Below are positions 57,094-64,000 of a stretch of DNA of 64,000 nt, one piece after another. Numbering within the stretch: the stretch's first letter is position 1; each line of letters starts with the position of its first letter. The DNA is taken from assembly GCF_024195285.1 (NCBI RefSeq), contig NZ_JALHBS010000081.1:55570-119569 (forward strand), written 5' to 3'. Source of the DNA: Aurantimonas marianensis (GTDB taxonomy: Bacteria; Pseudomonadota; Alphaproteobacteria; Rhizobiales; Rhizobiaceae). Both the position numbers and the translations under genes were made by a program. The notes beneath the pieces are model-generated. The model saw only the letters and a program-made list of their open reading frames with translations, did not search any database and had not been told where the DNA came from.

Positions 57094-58269
57094 TCAGGCG
57101 GGCGACCAACGCTCCCGCGCGACATGCGGCAGGATCGACGCTGCAGTCACCCCTGCGATTGCCGCCGCGCCGAGGAACATCGCCTCCGGCCCGAAGGCCC
57201 CCGACGCGAAGCCGGCGAACGCCGGCCCGATGACGCTGCCCACGGCCACGGCCAGAAGCACCGCGGTAAAGCTGAGGGCGGGCAGTGAGGGGAAGAGCCT
57301 TTCCGCCCAAAAGGCCAGCACCGCGCTCATCATCATCACGTAGGCGCCCTGAAGGCCGGCCGAGATTACAACTCCCGTCCAGGAGTTCGGCGTCAGCGCC
57401 ACCAGCGCCAACGCCGTGGCAGCTGCGATATGCAGAAGGCGCAACAGCCAGGGCAGCCCGATGATCTTGTGGATGCGTCCGGTCGCGAGGCCGATCAGGC
57501 CGCAAATGCCGTAGGCGAGGAACACGACGGCCGGCGCGGCCCTTTCCACAATTCCGGGCAGCCCGCCCGCCTGCTGGATCCGATCGGCGGCGAAGGAGAT
57601 AAAGATCGTGGTGGTAATACCGAAGGACAAGGCAATCAGCAGAAGCGGCCGCGCGGGCCCCGCGACGAGGGTCGCCCAAGGGGTGCTCGAAGCAGGACCC
57701 GGGTCGCCGGCTAACTCGCGCAAGGCCGCCCAGTTCGCCAGGAGCGTCAGGAGCGCGGCGAGCGCGAAGGCGGCCCAACCAAAGCGCCAGGATAGTTCGC
57801 CGAAGCTCACCATTAGCGCCGTCGCGCCTGCAGCGGCAACGCCGAGACTCGTGCCGGTGCTGACGATGGAAAGGCTCGCCTCATGCCATCGGTCTTCCAC
57901 CAGCCGATGAACGGCGTTGTTGAAGGGCGTCCAGGAAAAGCCGGCGCTCGACGTCGCCAGGAACACACCGGACGCAAGAACCCAGACATTCGGCGCGGCC
58001 GCGACAATCCCCATGCCGATCACCGCAGCGAGGAGGCCGCTGACCACCGGCAGGCGAGGCCCCCATCGTGACGTCATCCAGTAGCCGATCAAAAGACCCA
58101 GCAGAAAGCCAAAAAAGCCGATGCCGGAGACCACGCCGGCAATGCCGGTCGACATGGAAAAGGCCGACTTGAACTCTGTCAGAAACAGTCCGAAGCCCAT
58201 ACGCGCCGGGCCGAAGGTGATGGCGGTCGCGGCGAAGCCCGCAGCCGAAAGCTTCCAGACTGGTCTCAT
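57094..58269 (-). CDS. MFS transporter, YbfB/YjiJ-like
   Basis: A 391-residue membrane protein with 12 predicted helices in two halves. The N-terminal half has FGPARMGFGLFLTEFKSAF and the MFS loop-2 motif as GYWMTSRWGPRLPVV (G-x-x-x-D/S-R-x-G-x-R-x). The proline/glycine-rich helix GTSLGVAAAGATAL matches motif C area. Substrate unknown; small sugars or drugs are transported by relatives. ATG 58269 was chosen as the start of the first helix; the frame upstream to 58506 is noise. Confidence 0.85.
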   Translation of the reverse strand: MRPVWKLSAAGFAATAITFGPARMGFGLFLTEFKSAFSMSTGIAGVVSGIGFFGFLLGLLIGYWMTSRWGPRLPVVSGLLAAVIGMGIVAAAPNVWVLASGVFLATSSAGFSWTPFNNAVHRLVEDRWHEASLSIVSTGTSLGVAAAGATALMVSFGELSWRFGWAAFALAALLTLLANWAALRELAGDPGPASSTPWATLVAGPARPLLLIALSFGITTTIFISFAADRIQQAGGLPGIVERAAPAVVFLAYGICGLIGLATGRIHKIIGLPWLLRLLHIAAATALALVALTPNSWTGVVISAGLQGAYVMMMSAVLAFWAERLFPSLPALSFTAVLLAVAVGSVIGPAFAGFASGAFGPEAMFLGAAAIAGVTAASILPHVARERWSPA

Positions 58270-58489
58270 GATCTGCGTCCCTGCGTTCTGGAAGAAGCGC
58301 AGCAGCCCCCTTGTCGGTTCCGCGCTGCGGAAGCCGGGTGTTTTGCCGCGACAGGAACGGCTGTCGCCGATCCCGTTGCATGGGCGTCGAAAAGTCGGGG
58401 TTACAAATGCCGTGAGGGTTGCACGAGCCTGTGGAAGAGCGGCCGCGTCTGGGCAACGGGCACGCGAGAGGGACGCGCCTTTCGCGATG

Positions 58490-59410
58490 TTAGGTCGCCG
58501 CCGCAAGCAGCACCACGATCCCTCCGACGATCAGCAGGCAGCCGGCGAGTTCCATGCGCGTGATCGTCTCGCGGAACCAGAACACCGAAGAGGCATAGGT
58601 GAAGACCAGTTCGATCTGGCCGAGCGCGCGGACATAGGCGACCTTTTCCAGCGTCATCGCCGTGAACCATCCGGCCGAGCCGCAAACGCCGACGATCCCG
58701 ACGAGGAGGGCCGGCCGCCAGGCGCGGGCCACGGCCTTCAGCTCGGCGCGGTCCCGGAGCGCCATCCAGGCAAGCATCGCCAGCGTCTGGATGCCCGTCG
58801 CGAAGGCCAGCGTCATCGCCGCGCGCATCAAAACGCCGCCGTCACCGAGCGACAGCGACGCCCAGCGAAAGCAGACGGCGGACACGCCGAACAGCGCGCC
58901 GGAGAGAAGGCCGATCCCGGCCTCGCGCGAGACGAGACCGTCGGCGAGCCCCTTCCAGCCGCGCCGCGCGCCACCCCCGCGCCCGGCCACCGAAATCAGC
59001 CCGACGCCGAACACGCCCACCACGATGGCGACGAAGGCCAGCGGCGCGATGGCCTCACCGAGGATCAGGAGGCCGAACAGCGCCGCCTGCATCGGCTCGG
59101 TCTTGGAATAGGCCGTTCCGACCATGAAATTGCGGAAGGAAAACAGATAAACGAGCAGAAAAGTCGCGAGGATCTGGGCGATCCCGCCGAAAGCGACGGC
59201 GAACAGAAACGTTGCATTCGGCGTCGGCAGGCCCATGTCGAAAAGGAACCCGAGCGCGAACACATAGAGGACGGCGAAGGGAAAGCCGAAGCCGAAGCGC
59301 GCGAAGGTCGCCCCGGTCGTACCCATGCGGCCCTTCAGCTGTCGCTGCAGGGCCGAGCGCAGATTTTGCAGGAACGCGGCGGTAATGGTAATCGGAATCC
59401 AGAGCGGCAC
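58490..59410 (-). CDS. EamA/DMT family transporter
   Basis: A 306-residue membrane protein with ten helices in two EamA repeats (about 1-140 and 160-306). Family features include the second-repeat segment VAYVRALGQIELVFTYASSV (in part) followed by ETITRMELAGCLLIVGGIVVLL. GTG at 59410 gives the usual start (V/M)PLWIPITI; a TTG two codons upstream is possible. Metabolite exporter of unknown specificity. It is 220 bases from the MFS gene on the same strand and divergent from the nucleotidase gene. Confidence 0.87.
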   Translation of the reverse strand: MPLWIPITITAAFLQNLRSALQRQLKGRMGTTGATFARFGFGFPFAVLYVFALGFLFDMGLPTPNATFLFAVAFGGIAQILATFLLVYLFSFRNFMVGTAYSKTEPMQAALFGLLILGEAIAPLAFVAIVVGVFGVGLISVAGRGGGARRGWKGLADGLVSREAGIGLLSGALFGVSAVCFRWASLSLGDGGVLMRAAMTLAFATGIQTLAMLAWMALRDRAELKAVARAWRPALLVGIVGVCGSAGWFTAMTLEKVAYVRALGQIELVFTYASSVFWFRETITRMELAGCLLIVGGIVVLLAAAT

Positions 59411-59500
59411 AGGCAATCCGTCAGCTTTGTCTCAACGCCCCTCGCTCTCCCATTCGGCCACGCTTGGCAAGGCGGCCGATTGCTCGAACCTCTGGACATC

Positions 59501-60220
59501 ATGACCGCTCACACAGCCATCCGTCAGACCGCAGACGCGACGCCGCAGGATTTCGCCGACATCCGCGACTGGGTTTTCGATCTCGATAACACGCTCTACC
59601 CGCGCCACACGAATTTGTTCGCGCAGATCGATCAGCGGATGACGGCCTTCGTCTCGGATTTCCTGTCGCTGCCGGGGGACGAGGCGCGGATGGTTCAGAA
59701 GGATTTCTACCGCCGCTATGGCACCACCCTGCGCGGTCTGATGGAGGAGCATGACATCGATCCCGACGCCTTCCTGCAATATGTCCACGACATCGACTAT
59801 TCGTGGATCAGCCCCGACCCCGCGCTCGGCGAGGAGATCAAGGCGCTGCCGGGACGCAAGTTCATCTTCACCAATGGCGACCGCGGCCACGCCGAGCGCA
59901 CGGCGCGCCAGCTCGGCGTGCTTGATCATTTCGAGGACATTTTCGATCTCGTGGCCGCCGGGATGGTTCCCAAGCCCGCCTCCGAGACCTACGACAAATT
60001 CATGGGACTGCATCGCGTCGAAGCCGCTCGCGCGGTCATGTTCGAGGATCTGGCGCGCACTCTCGAGGTGCCGAAGCGGCTCGGCATGCGCACGGTACTG
60101 ATCGTGCCGCACAATCTGGAAGAAACGTTCGGCGACGTGTGGGAGCACGAGGGCCGCGACGGCGAGCACATCGACTACGTCACCGACGATCTGGCGACAT
60201 TCCTGCGCTCCGTGCGTTAA
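59501..60220 (+). CDS. Pyrimidine 5'-nucleotidase (HAD superfamily)
   Basis: A 239-residue cytosolic phosphatase of the SDT1/PYN type. HAD motif I is WVFDLDNTLYPRHTNLF (D-x-D), motif II FIFTNGDRGH, motif III lysine in MVPKPASETYDKFM, and motif IV MFEDLARTLEVPKRLGM. It would dephosphorylate UMP or CMP-like nucleotides. In many Rhizobiales this gene follows argB; here several genes lie between. The ATG at 59501 starts about 24 residues before motif I. It is convergent with the small stress gene, 9 bases apart. Confidence 0.9.
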   Translation: MTAHTAIRQTADATPQDFADIRDWVFDLDNTLYPRHTNLFAQIDQRMTAFVSDFLSLPGDEARMVQKDFYRRYGTTLRGLMEEHDIDPDAFLQYVHDIDYSWISPDPALGEEIKALPGRKFIFTNGDRGHAERTARQLGVLDHFEDIFDLVAAGMVPKPASETYDKFMGLHRVEAARAVMFEDLARTLEVPKRLGMRTVLIVPHNLEETFGDVWEHEGRDGEHIDYVTDDLATFLRSVR

Positions 60221-60229
60221 CCACTCGGG

Positions 60230-60523
60230 TCAGTTGCCGAGCAGTGACCGCCCTTTGCGGACCAACCCCATGCTTCGCGTCAGGACGGCGTTTCTCATCG
60301 CCACGAGACCCGCGCCGCCATTTGCGGCCTCCTGTCCGTCTTCGCGACCGCTCGCCGACACCGACGCCGGGGTTCCATCCGGGCCGGCCTTGGCTGCTTC
60401 GCGGTCTGCTCGGCTCGCGTCGTCGCTGTCGCTATGCTCGCGCAGACCGCCATCGAGCGCCTGGGGTGTATCCCGGTCCTGCTGCTCGCGCATCATCGCC
60501 GGGTCGGTGTCCAGATCAGGCAT
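60230..60523 (-). CDS. Small hydrophilic protein under a predicted EcfG promoter
   Basis: A 97-residue acidic, low-complexity protein: MPDLDTDPAMMREQQDRDTP at the start, many D, E, G, A and S, and a more basic helical end (VLTRSMGLVRKGRSLLGN). It is probably disordered and cytosolic. GAGGAG 7 bases before the ATG supports translation. The upstream GGAAC-N17-CGTT promoter places it in the general stress response. No family is recognised. Confidence 0.72.
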   Translation of the reverse strand: MPDLDTDPAMMREQQDRDTPQALDGGLREHSDSDDASRADREAAKAGPDGTPASVSASGREDGQEAANGGAGLVAMRNAVLTRSMGLVRKGRSLLGN

Positions 60524-60583
60524 TGCGGTCTCCTCAAATCGGTCGGAGCTACCCCTCAGGGGCGTCCAAAGCTTTGAGTAGGA

Positions 60584-60609
60584 AACGTCTGTATTTCCGA
60601 AGAAGTTCC
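60584..60609 (-). promoter_or_regulatory. EcfG-type (general stress response) promoter
   Basis: On the minus strand GGAAC (60609-60605) is followed after exactly 17 bases by CGTT (60587-60584), the consensus of alphaproteobacterial EcfG sigma factors. It lies 61 bases before the ATG of the 97-residue protein. Confidence 0.75.
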
Positions 60610-60702
60610 CGCTTTACCGACCCCCGCGCGTGAGAGGGCGGGCGCTGAGCGCCGACTAGCCCACCAGAAATCACGCTATCGACGGACGGAAGGAGGTCGC
60701 GC

Positions 60703-62229
60703 TCAACTACCGACGCAGAGGATCGGCAGTATCGAGTCCTTCACCTCGGCGGTCGCGTCCGGCACGGTGGCCAGAGGCTCGGACGGGTCGGCGGTCTCAT
60801 AGGCGATGCCGTTGGCGGAGAGGAAGGCCGCCGCGGCATCGGGACGAATGGCGAAATTGATCGACTGGGGAATGTCACCGGTCGCGTCGGCGACGGCGAC
60901 GGCGTTAAGCTTGGCCGTGACCACGCCGACGACACGGCCGGCGAGATCGACCAGCGGCCCACCGGAATTGCCCGGCTGAACCGCGGCGGAAATCTGCAGA
61001 TAACGTGGGTCGTTCATCAGGCCGAGCAGCGACGAGACGTTGCCGCGCGTCACATTGAGCGAGTCGGCGAGTATCGAGCGCAGCGGATAACCCAGCGCCA
61101 GAATGTCTTCGCCAAGGCGCGGCTTGCCGGCCGAGATTTCCAGCGGCTCGCCCAACGCGCCATCGACCTTGATCAGGGCAAGATCGTTTGCGGGGTCGAT
61201 AATGGTCTGGCTGGCGGCGCCGAGATCGCCGACGAGAACCGCCTCGCAGGCCTTTACGACATGAGCGTTGGTCAGGAGCCAGCCGTCGCGGGAGACGACA
61301 AAGCCGGTCCCGGCCATGTCGAACTGCTGCGCGTCCGGCTGGATCGCCGCCGAAGCGGTCTCACCCGGGATCTCGAACAAATGCGGACGGGCAGGATCGG
61401 AATAGGCCATCGCATAGCGGGCGTCGGGCGCATCGACATCACGCTTGCGCGCCAGCATCGAAGAGAATGGGTTCGCCTCGTTCGACGCGACCAGCGGCGG
61501 CAGCGGCTCGCCGGCAAAGGCATCGAAGAGATTTGAAGCGACCACCGCGTAGGGCGCCATCCGCGCCGCTTCGCTAGCGGTGTAGGAGATCGAGAGGCCA
61601 CGCAGATCGCCGGCGCGTCCGGCGAAACGCATCACATAGCTGCGGCCCGCCTCCTGGCCGCGCAGGACGAACCACGCGCCACCGAACTCGGCATCGCTCA
61701 CCGAGCGGGAAGCGGTCGGCACGCTCAGGACGTCGAACAGGCCGCGAATGGTCTGACCGGTGTCGGCAATGCGGACCGTCTCGATTTCGACGGCATTGTC
61801 GGAAGAGCGCCAGAGATTGCCGACCTCGGTCGCGCCGAAGTCGCGCACCAGAGCGAGAGGCAGAGCGGCGCGAGCGCCCGTCGCCGCATCGTCGACCAGC
61901 GTCATGCCGAGCGCCATCTCGGCCTCGTCCGACTGCGCGATCAAAAGTCCCAGCATCGCCTCGTCGATGACACCGCTCGGCGTCATCCCGTGGCGGGCCT
62001 GGAAGTCGCGGATCGCGCGCAGCGACGCGGCGTCGATGCTCCCGTCGAAGGCGCCAACGTAGTCGCCGGTCCAAGCAAGTCGAATCTGCAAGCCCTTGCG
62101 GAAATCGGTATCGGTCTGGCTGTTATAGGCGATCGACAGCTCGGAGACCTGGGCGACGGCCGCCAGCGGCGCCAGCGGCGCGACGGCCAGGGCTATTCCC
62201 GCTAACAGAACCTTCGTGACGCGCCGCAT
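60703..62229 (-). CDS. Exported trypsin-like serine protease with N-terminal peptidoglycan-binding-like domain
   Basis: A 508-residue periplasmic protein. The signal peptide (MRRVTKVLLAGIALAVAPLA...VAQ) is followed by a PG_binding_1-like segment (about 40-95: LAWTGDYVGAFDGSIDAASL, RAIRDFQARHGM). A middle domain of unknown type spans about 110-290. The protease domain (about 310-490) has the triad histidine in LLTNAHVVK, aspartate in DPANDLALIK and serine in VQPGNSGGPLVD, as in DegP-like enzymes, but no PDZ domain follows. The start at 62229 has GGGGGA upstream; ATG 62241 is possible. Confidence 0.85.
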   Translation of the reverse strand: MRRVTKVLLAGIALAVAPLAPLAAVAQVSELSIAYNSQTDTDFRKGLQIRLAWTGDYVGAFDGSIDAASLRAIRDFQARHGMTPSGVIDEAMLGLLIAQSDEAEMALGMTLVDDAATGARAALPLALVRDFGATEVGNLWRSSDNAVEIETVRIADTGQTIRGLFDVLSVPTASRSVSDAEFGGAWFVLRGQEAGRSYVMRFAGRAGDLRGLSISYTASEAARMAPYAVVASNLFDAFAGEPLPPLVASNEANPFSSMLARKRDVDAPDARYAMAYSDPARPHLFEIPGETASAAIQPDAQQFDMAGTGFVVSRDGWLLTNAHVVKACEAVLVGDLGAASQTIIDPANDLALIKVDGALGEPLEISAGKPRLGEDILALGYPLRSILADSLNVTRGNVSSLLGLMNDPRYLQISAAVQPGNSGGPLVDLAGRVVGVVTAKLNAVAVADATGDIPQSINFAIRPDAAAAFLSANGIAYETADPSEPLATVPDATAEVKDSILPILCVGS

Positions 62230-62367
62230 GCCATCCCCCATTACCGTCCGGTGACAGGAGAGAAACGCGGCAAGTCCCGTTTCGATCCAGGCAAAGTTCA
62301 TTTTTTCTTAAGAAAAGATGTCCGCGACCTTTCCACTTCGCGGCAATGCTCTAAGCGGCGCGTTGCG

Positions 62368-63543
62368 TCATTCGGCGGGCATGGGCCTCCCGATGGTGGC
62401 GGCCGTGTCAGCTTCTCCCAGGTCGACCGCCTCGATCCGTTCGCCGCGCCGAATGAGTTTTTCGGTCGAGACGAGAATCTGGTCGATATCCCGTCCCGCC
62501 TGACCGAAATGGGTCTTCAACGCCGCAACCCGGGCATCGAGCCGGGTCAGATCCTCGGCCAGATGCCGGACCTCCTGCTGGATACGGCCGGCCTCGGCGC
62601 GCATCCGCGAATCCTTGAGGATGGCCTGCACGACCTGGATCGACAACAAGAGCAGCGACGGCGACACGATCACGACCCGCGCCCGATAGGCTTTCTGGAC
62701 AACGTCCTCGAAGCGCTCGTGCAGCTCTGCGAAGATCGTCTCCGACGGCACGAACAGAAACGCGGTATCCTGCGTTTCGCCGGGAATCAGATACTTCCCG
62801 GCGATCGCCTTGACGTGAACATCCATGTCGCGCCGCAGCCGGCTCGCGGCGAAGTCTCGGGCGTCGTCGCTGTCGGCGTCGCGAAGGGCGCTATAGGCCT
62901 CGAGCGGAAACTTGGCGTCGATGGCGAGCGAAGGCGCGCCGTGGGGCATGTTGATCAAGCAGTCGGGCCGCTTGCCGTTGGAGAGCGTTGCCTGGAAGGA
63001 ATAGGCGGCGCTCGGCAGCGCGTCTGCGACGATCGCCTGCATCCGTCCCTCGCCGAAGGCGCCGCGCGTCTGCTTGTTGGCGAGGATGTCCTGCAGCCGC
63101 ACGACCTCGCCGGCCAGATTGCGGATTTCGCCCTGCGCGCGATCGATCACCGCAAGGCGCTCGGATAGGGCGGACAGCGACGCGTTGGTGGTAGTGGTCG
63201 TCTGGAGGATCGACTGGCCAACCCTTGAGGAAAGCCCGTCGAAGCGCTCGGCGAGGGTGCGGGTGAGGTCCGCCTGCCGCGCACCGAAGATTTCCGCCAT
63301 CGTCTGCATCCGGCCGGTGATCTCGGCCTGTGATTTCAATACGGCGTCGAGTCGATCGGAGGATTCCGCCTCGCGGGTCTCGGCCAGTTCGAGGGCATCG
63401 CGCGCCGCGCGGCTGGCGCGCAGCCAAAGAAGGAGGAAAAGCAGCAGCAGCCCTGCCAGCATCAGGGCAAGGACCGGAACCGCTTGGCCGCCGATCGTGG
63501 CGAGGGGCGTCGTGAGAAGGGCGGCAAGAGCGTCGCTGTCCAT
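62368..63543 (-). CDS. rmuC: DNA recombination protein RmuC
   Basis: A 391-residue protein. One N-terminal membrane helix (about 18-42, AVPVLALMLAGLLLLFLLLWL) is followed by a coiled coil (about 45-155) and the RmuC nuclease-like domain with NKQTRGAFGEGRMQAIV, PDCLINMPHG, LAIDAKFPLEAY (the PD-(D/E)xK-like D-x-K) and FLFVPSETIFAELHE. RmuC limits inversions at short repeats. The ATG at 63543 starts right before the helix. The gene is divergent from def, an arrangement usual in alphaproteobacteria. Confidence 0.95.
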   Translation of the reverse strand: MDSDALAALLTTPLATIGGQAVPVLALMLAGLLLLFLLLWLRASRAARDALELAETREAESSDRLDAVLKSQAEITGRMQTMAEIFGARQADLTRTLAERFDGLSSRVGQSILQTTTTTNASLSALSERLAVIDRAQGEIRNLAGEVVRLQDILANKQTRGAFGEGRMQAIVADALPSAAYSFQATLSNGKRPDCLINMPHGAPSLAIDAKFPLEAYSALRDADSDDARDFAASRLRRDMDVHVKAIAGKYLIPGETQDTAFLFVPSETIFAELHERFEDVVQKAYRARVVIVSPSLLLLSIQVVQAILKDSRMRAEAGRIQQEVRHLAEDLTRLDARVAALKTHFGQAGRDIDQILVSTEKLIRRGERIEAVDLGEADTAATIGRPMPAE

Positions 63544-63690
63544 GTCCCGACCCTAGATGCGATTCGTTAACGAATCGGATCAAAGCACGAACATTGCGGC
63601 GCCGGAAGCATCCCCGGCGCGGGAGCTCCCGTCCGCATGTCGGCGCCGCACCGATTGACCGCGATTGTGTCAGCGATTACCTCAGCGGCC

Positions 63691-64000
63691 ATGACGATCA
63701 AGCCTCTCATCATCCTGCCGGATCCGATCCTGCGCCAGACCTCCAAACCGGTCGAAACCGTTGACGACCGCGTCAAGCGGCTAGCCGACGACATGCTGGA
63801 AACGATGTACGACGCGCCCGGCATCGGGCTCGCCGCGATCCAGGTGGGCGAACCGCTCCGCCTGCTGGTCATTGACGTGTCCAAGGAGGAGGAGGACAGG
63901 GCGCCACAGGTGTTCATGAATCCGCAGATACTGGCCGCGTCCGATACCCGCAGCGTCTATGAGGAGGGCTGCCTGTCGATCCCGGACTATTATGCCGAGG
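63691..64000 (+). CDS. def: Peptide deformylase (5' part)
   Basis: The first 103 codons of peptide deformylase, which removes the formyl group from nascent proteins; the gene runs out of the window. Motif 1 is [12 protein letters not shown] and motif 2 begins [13 protein letters not shown] with the metal cysteine. The HEXXH motif lies beyond the right edge. [20 protein letters not shown] is the usual N-terminus, so the ATG at 63691 is secure. Confidence 0.95.
   Translation, partial: MTIKPLIILPDPILRQTSKPVETVDDRVKRLADDMLETMYDAPGIGLAAIQVGEPLRLLVIDVSKEEEDRAPQVFMNPQILAASDTRSVYEEGCLSIPDYYAE

Overview
The window is high-GC DNA (about 65 percent by eye) packed with bacterial genes that have ordinary Shine-Dalgarno sites and many 4-base ATGA/GTGA overlaps. 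Gene content points to an alphaproteobacterium of the Hyphomicrobiales (Rhizobiales): a rhizobial-type FrcA, an XylFHG transporter with a short XylG, TTT and TAXI binding proteins, malate synthase G, a MipA/OmpV protein, and a GGAAC-N17-CGTT promoter of the EcfG general stress response. An Aurantimonadaceae-like genome would fit, but the genus cannot be fixed from the window. No rRNA, tRNA, CRISPR array, phage or intact insertion sequence was seen.

Layout. 0-11 kb: end of frcA, a glutathione transferase, an MltB-like transglycosylase, a PAS-GGDEF-EAL protein, a universal stress protein, an 850-base gene-poor stretch with an orphan terminator, a class A penicillin-binding protein and a MipA/OmpV porin-like protein. 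11-24 kb: an M20 peptidase, the xylose importer xylFHG, a divergent ROK regulator overlapping a di-heme oxidoreductase gene and a CRTAC1/ASPIC-UnbV gene, then modABC and a ribokinase. 24-26 kb: cupin, peroxiredoxin-like and cytochrome P460 genes. 26-38 kb: a catabolic island with two class III CoA-transferases, an MmgE/PrpD protein, a class I fumarase, a MaoC-like hydratase, a TctCBA transporter, an HMG-CoA-lyase-family protein and an orphan TAXI receptor, next to malate synthase G. 40-48 kb: a small exported protein, an intracellular PHB depolymerase with a long basic tail, a GNAT protein, a DUF1330 protein, pyrF and polA. 48-54 kb: xylB coupled to hicAB, a short 3' remnant that reads as xylA, an outer-membrane-type protein, a propionyl-CoA synthetase and a histidine phosphatase. 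54-64 kb: argB broken by one in-frame TAG, rsgA, two exporters, a pyrimidine 5'-nucleotidase, a stress-promoter small gene, a trypsin-like protease, rmuC and the start of def.

How the genes fit together. The 26-38 kb island reads as uptake (TctCBA), activation (CoA-transferases), hydration (MaoC-like, fumarase), possible decarboxylation or dehydration (MmgE/PrpD) and cleavage (HMGL family) of a branched C5/C6 acid such as itaconate, mesaconate, citramalate or aconitate. The acetyl-CoA produced could enter through malate synthase G. Xylose functions are split: importer and regulator near 12-17 kb, kinase near 49 kb, and the isomerase apparently reduced to about 24 codons at the kinase locus.

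The strongest oddities are the argB nonsense codon in an otherwise pristine frame, the xylA remnant with hicAB between it and xylB, the ROK/di-heme/CRTAC1 gene trio, the PHB depolymerase tail, and several sharp palindromes. All function calls are from sequence reading alone; no database search was run.
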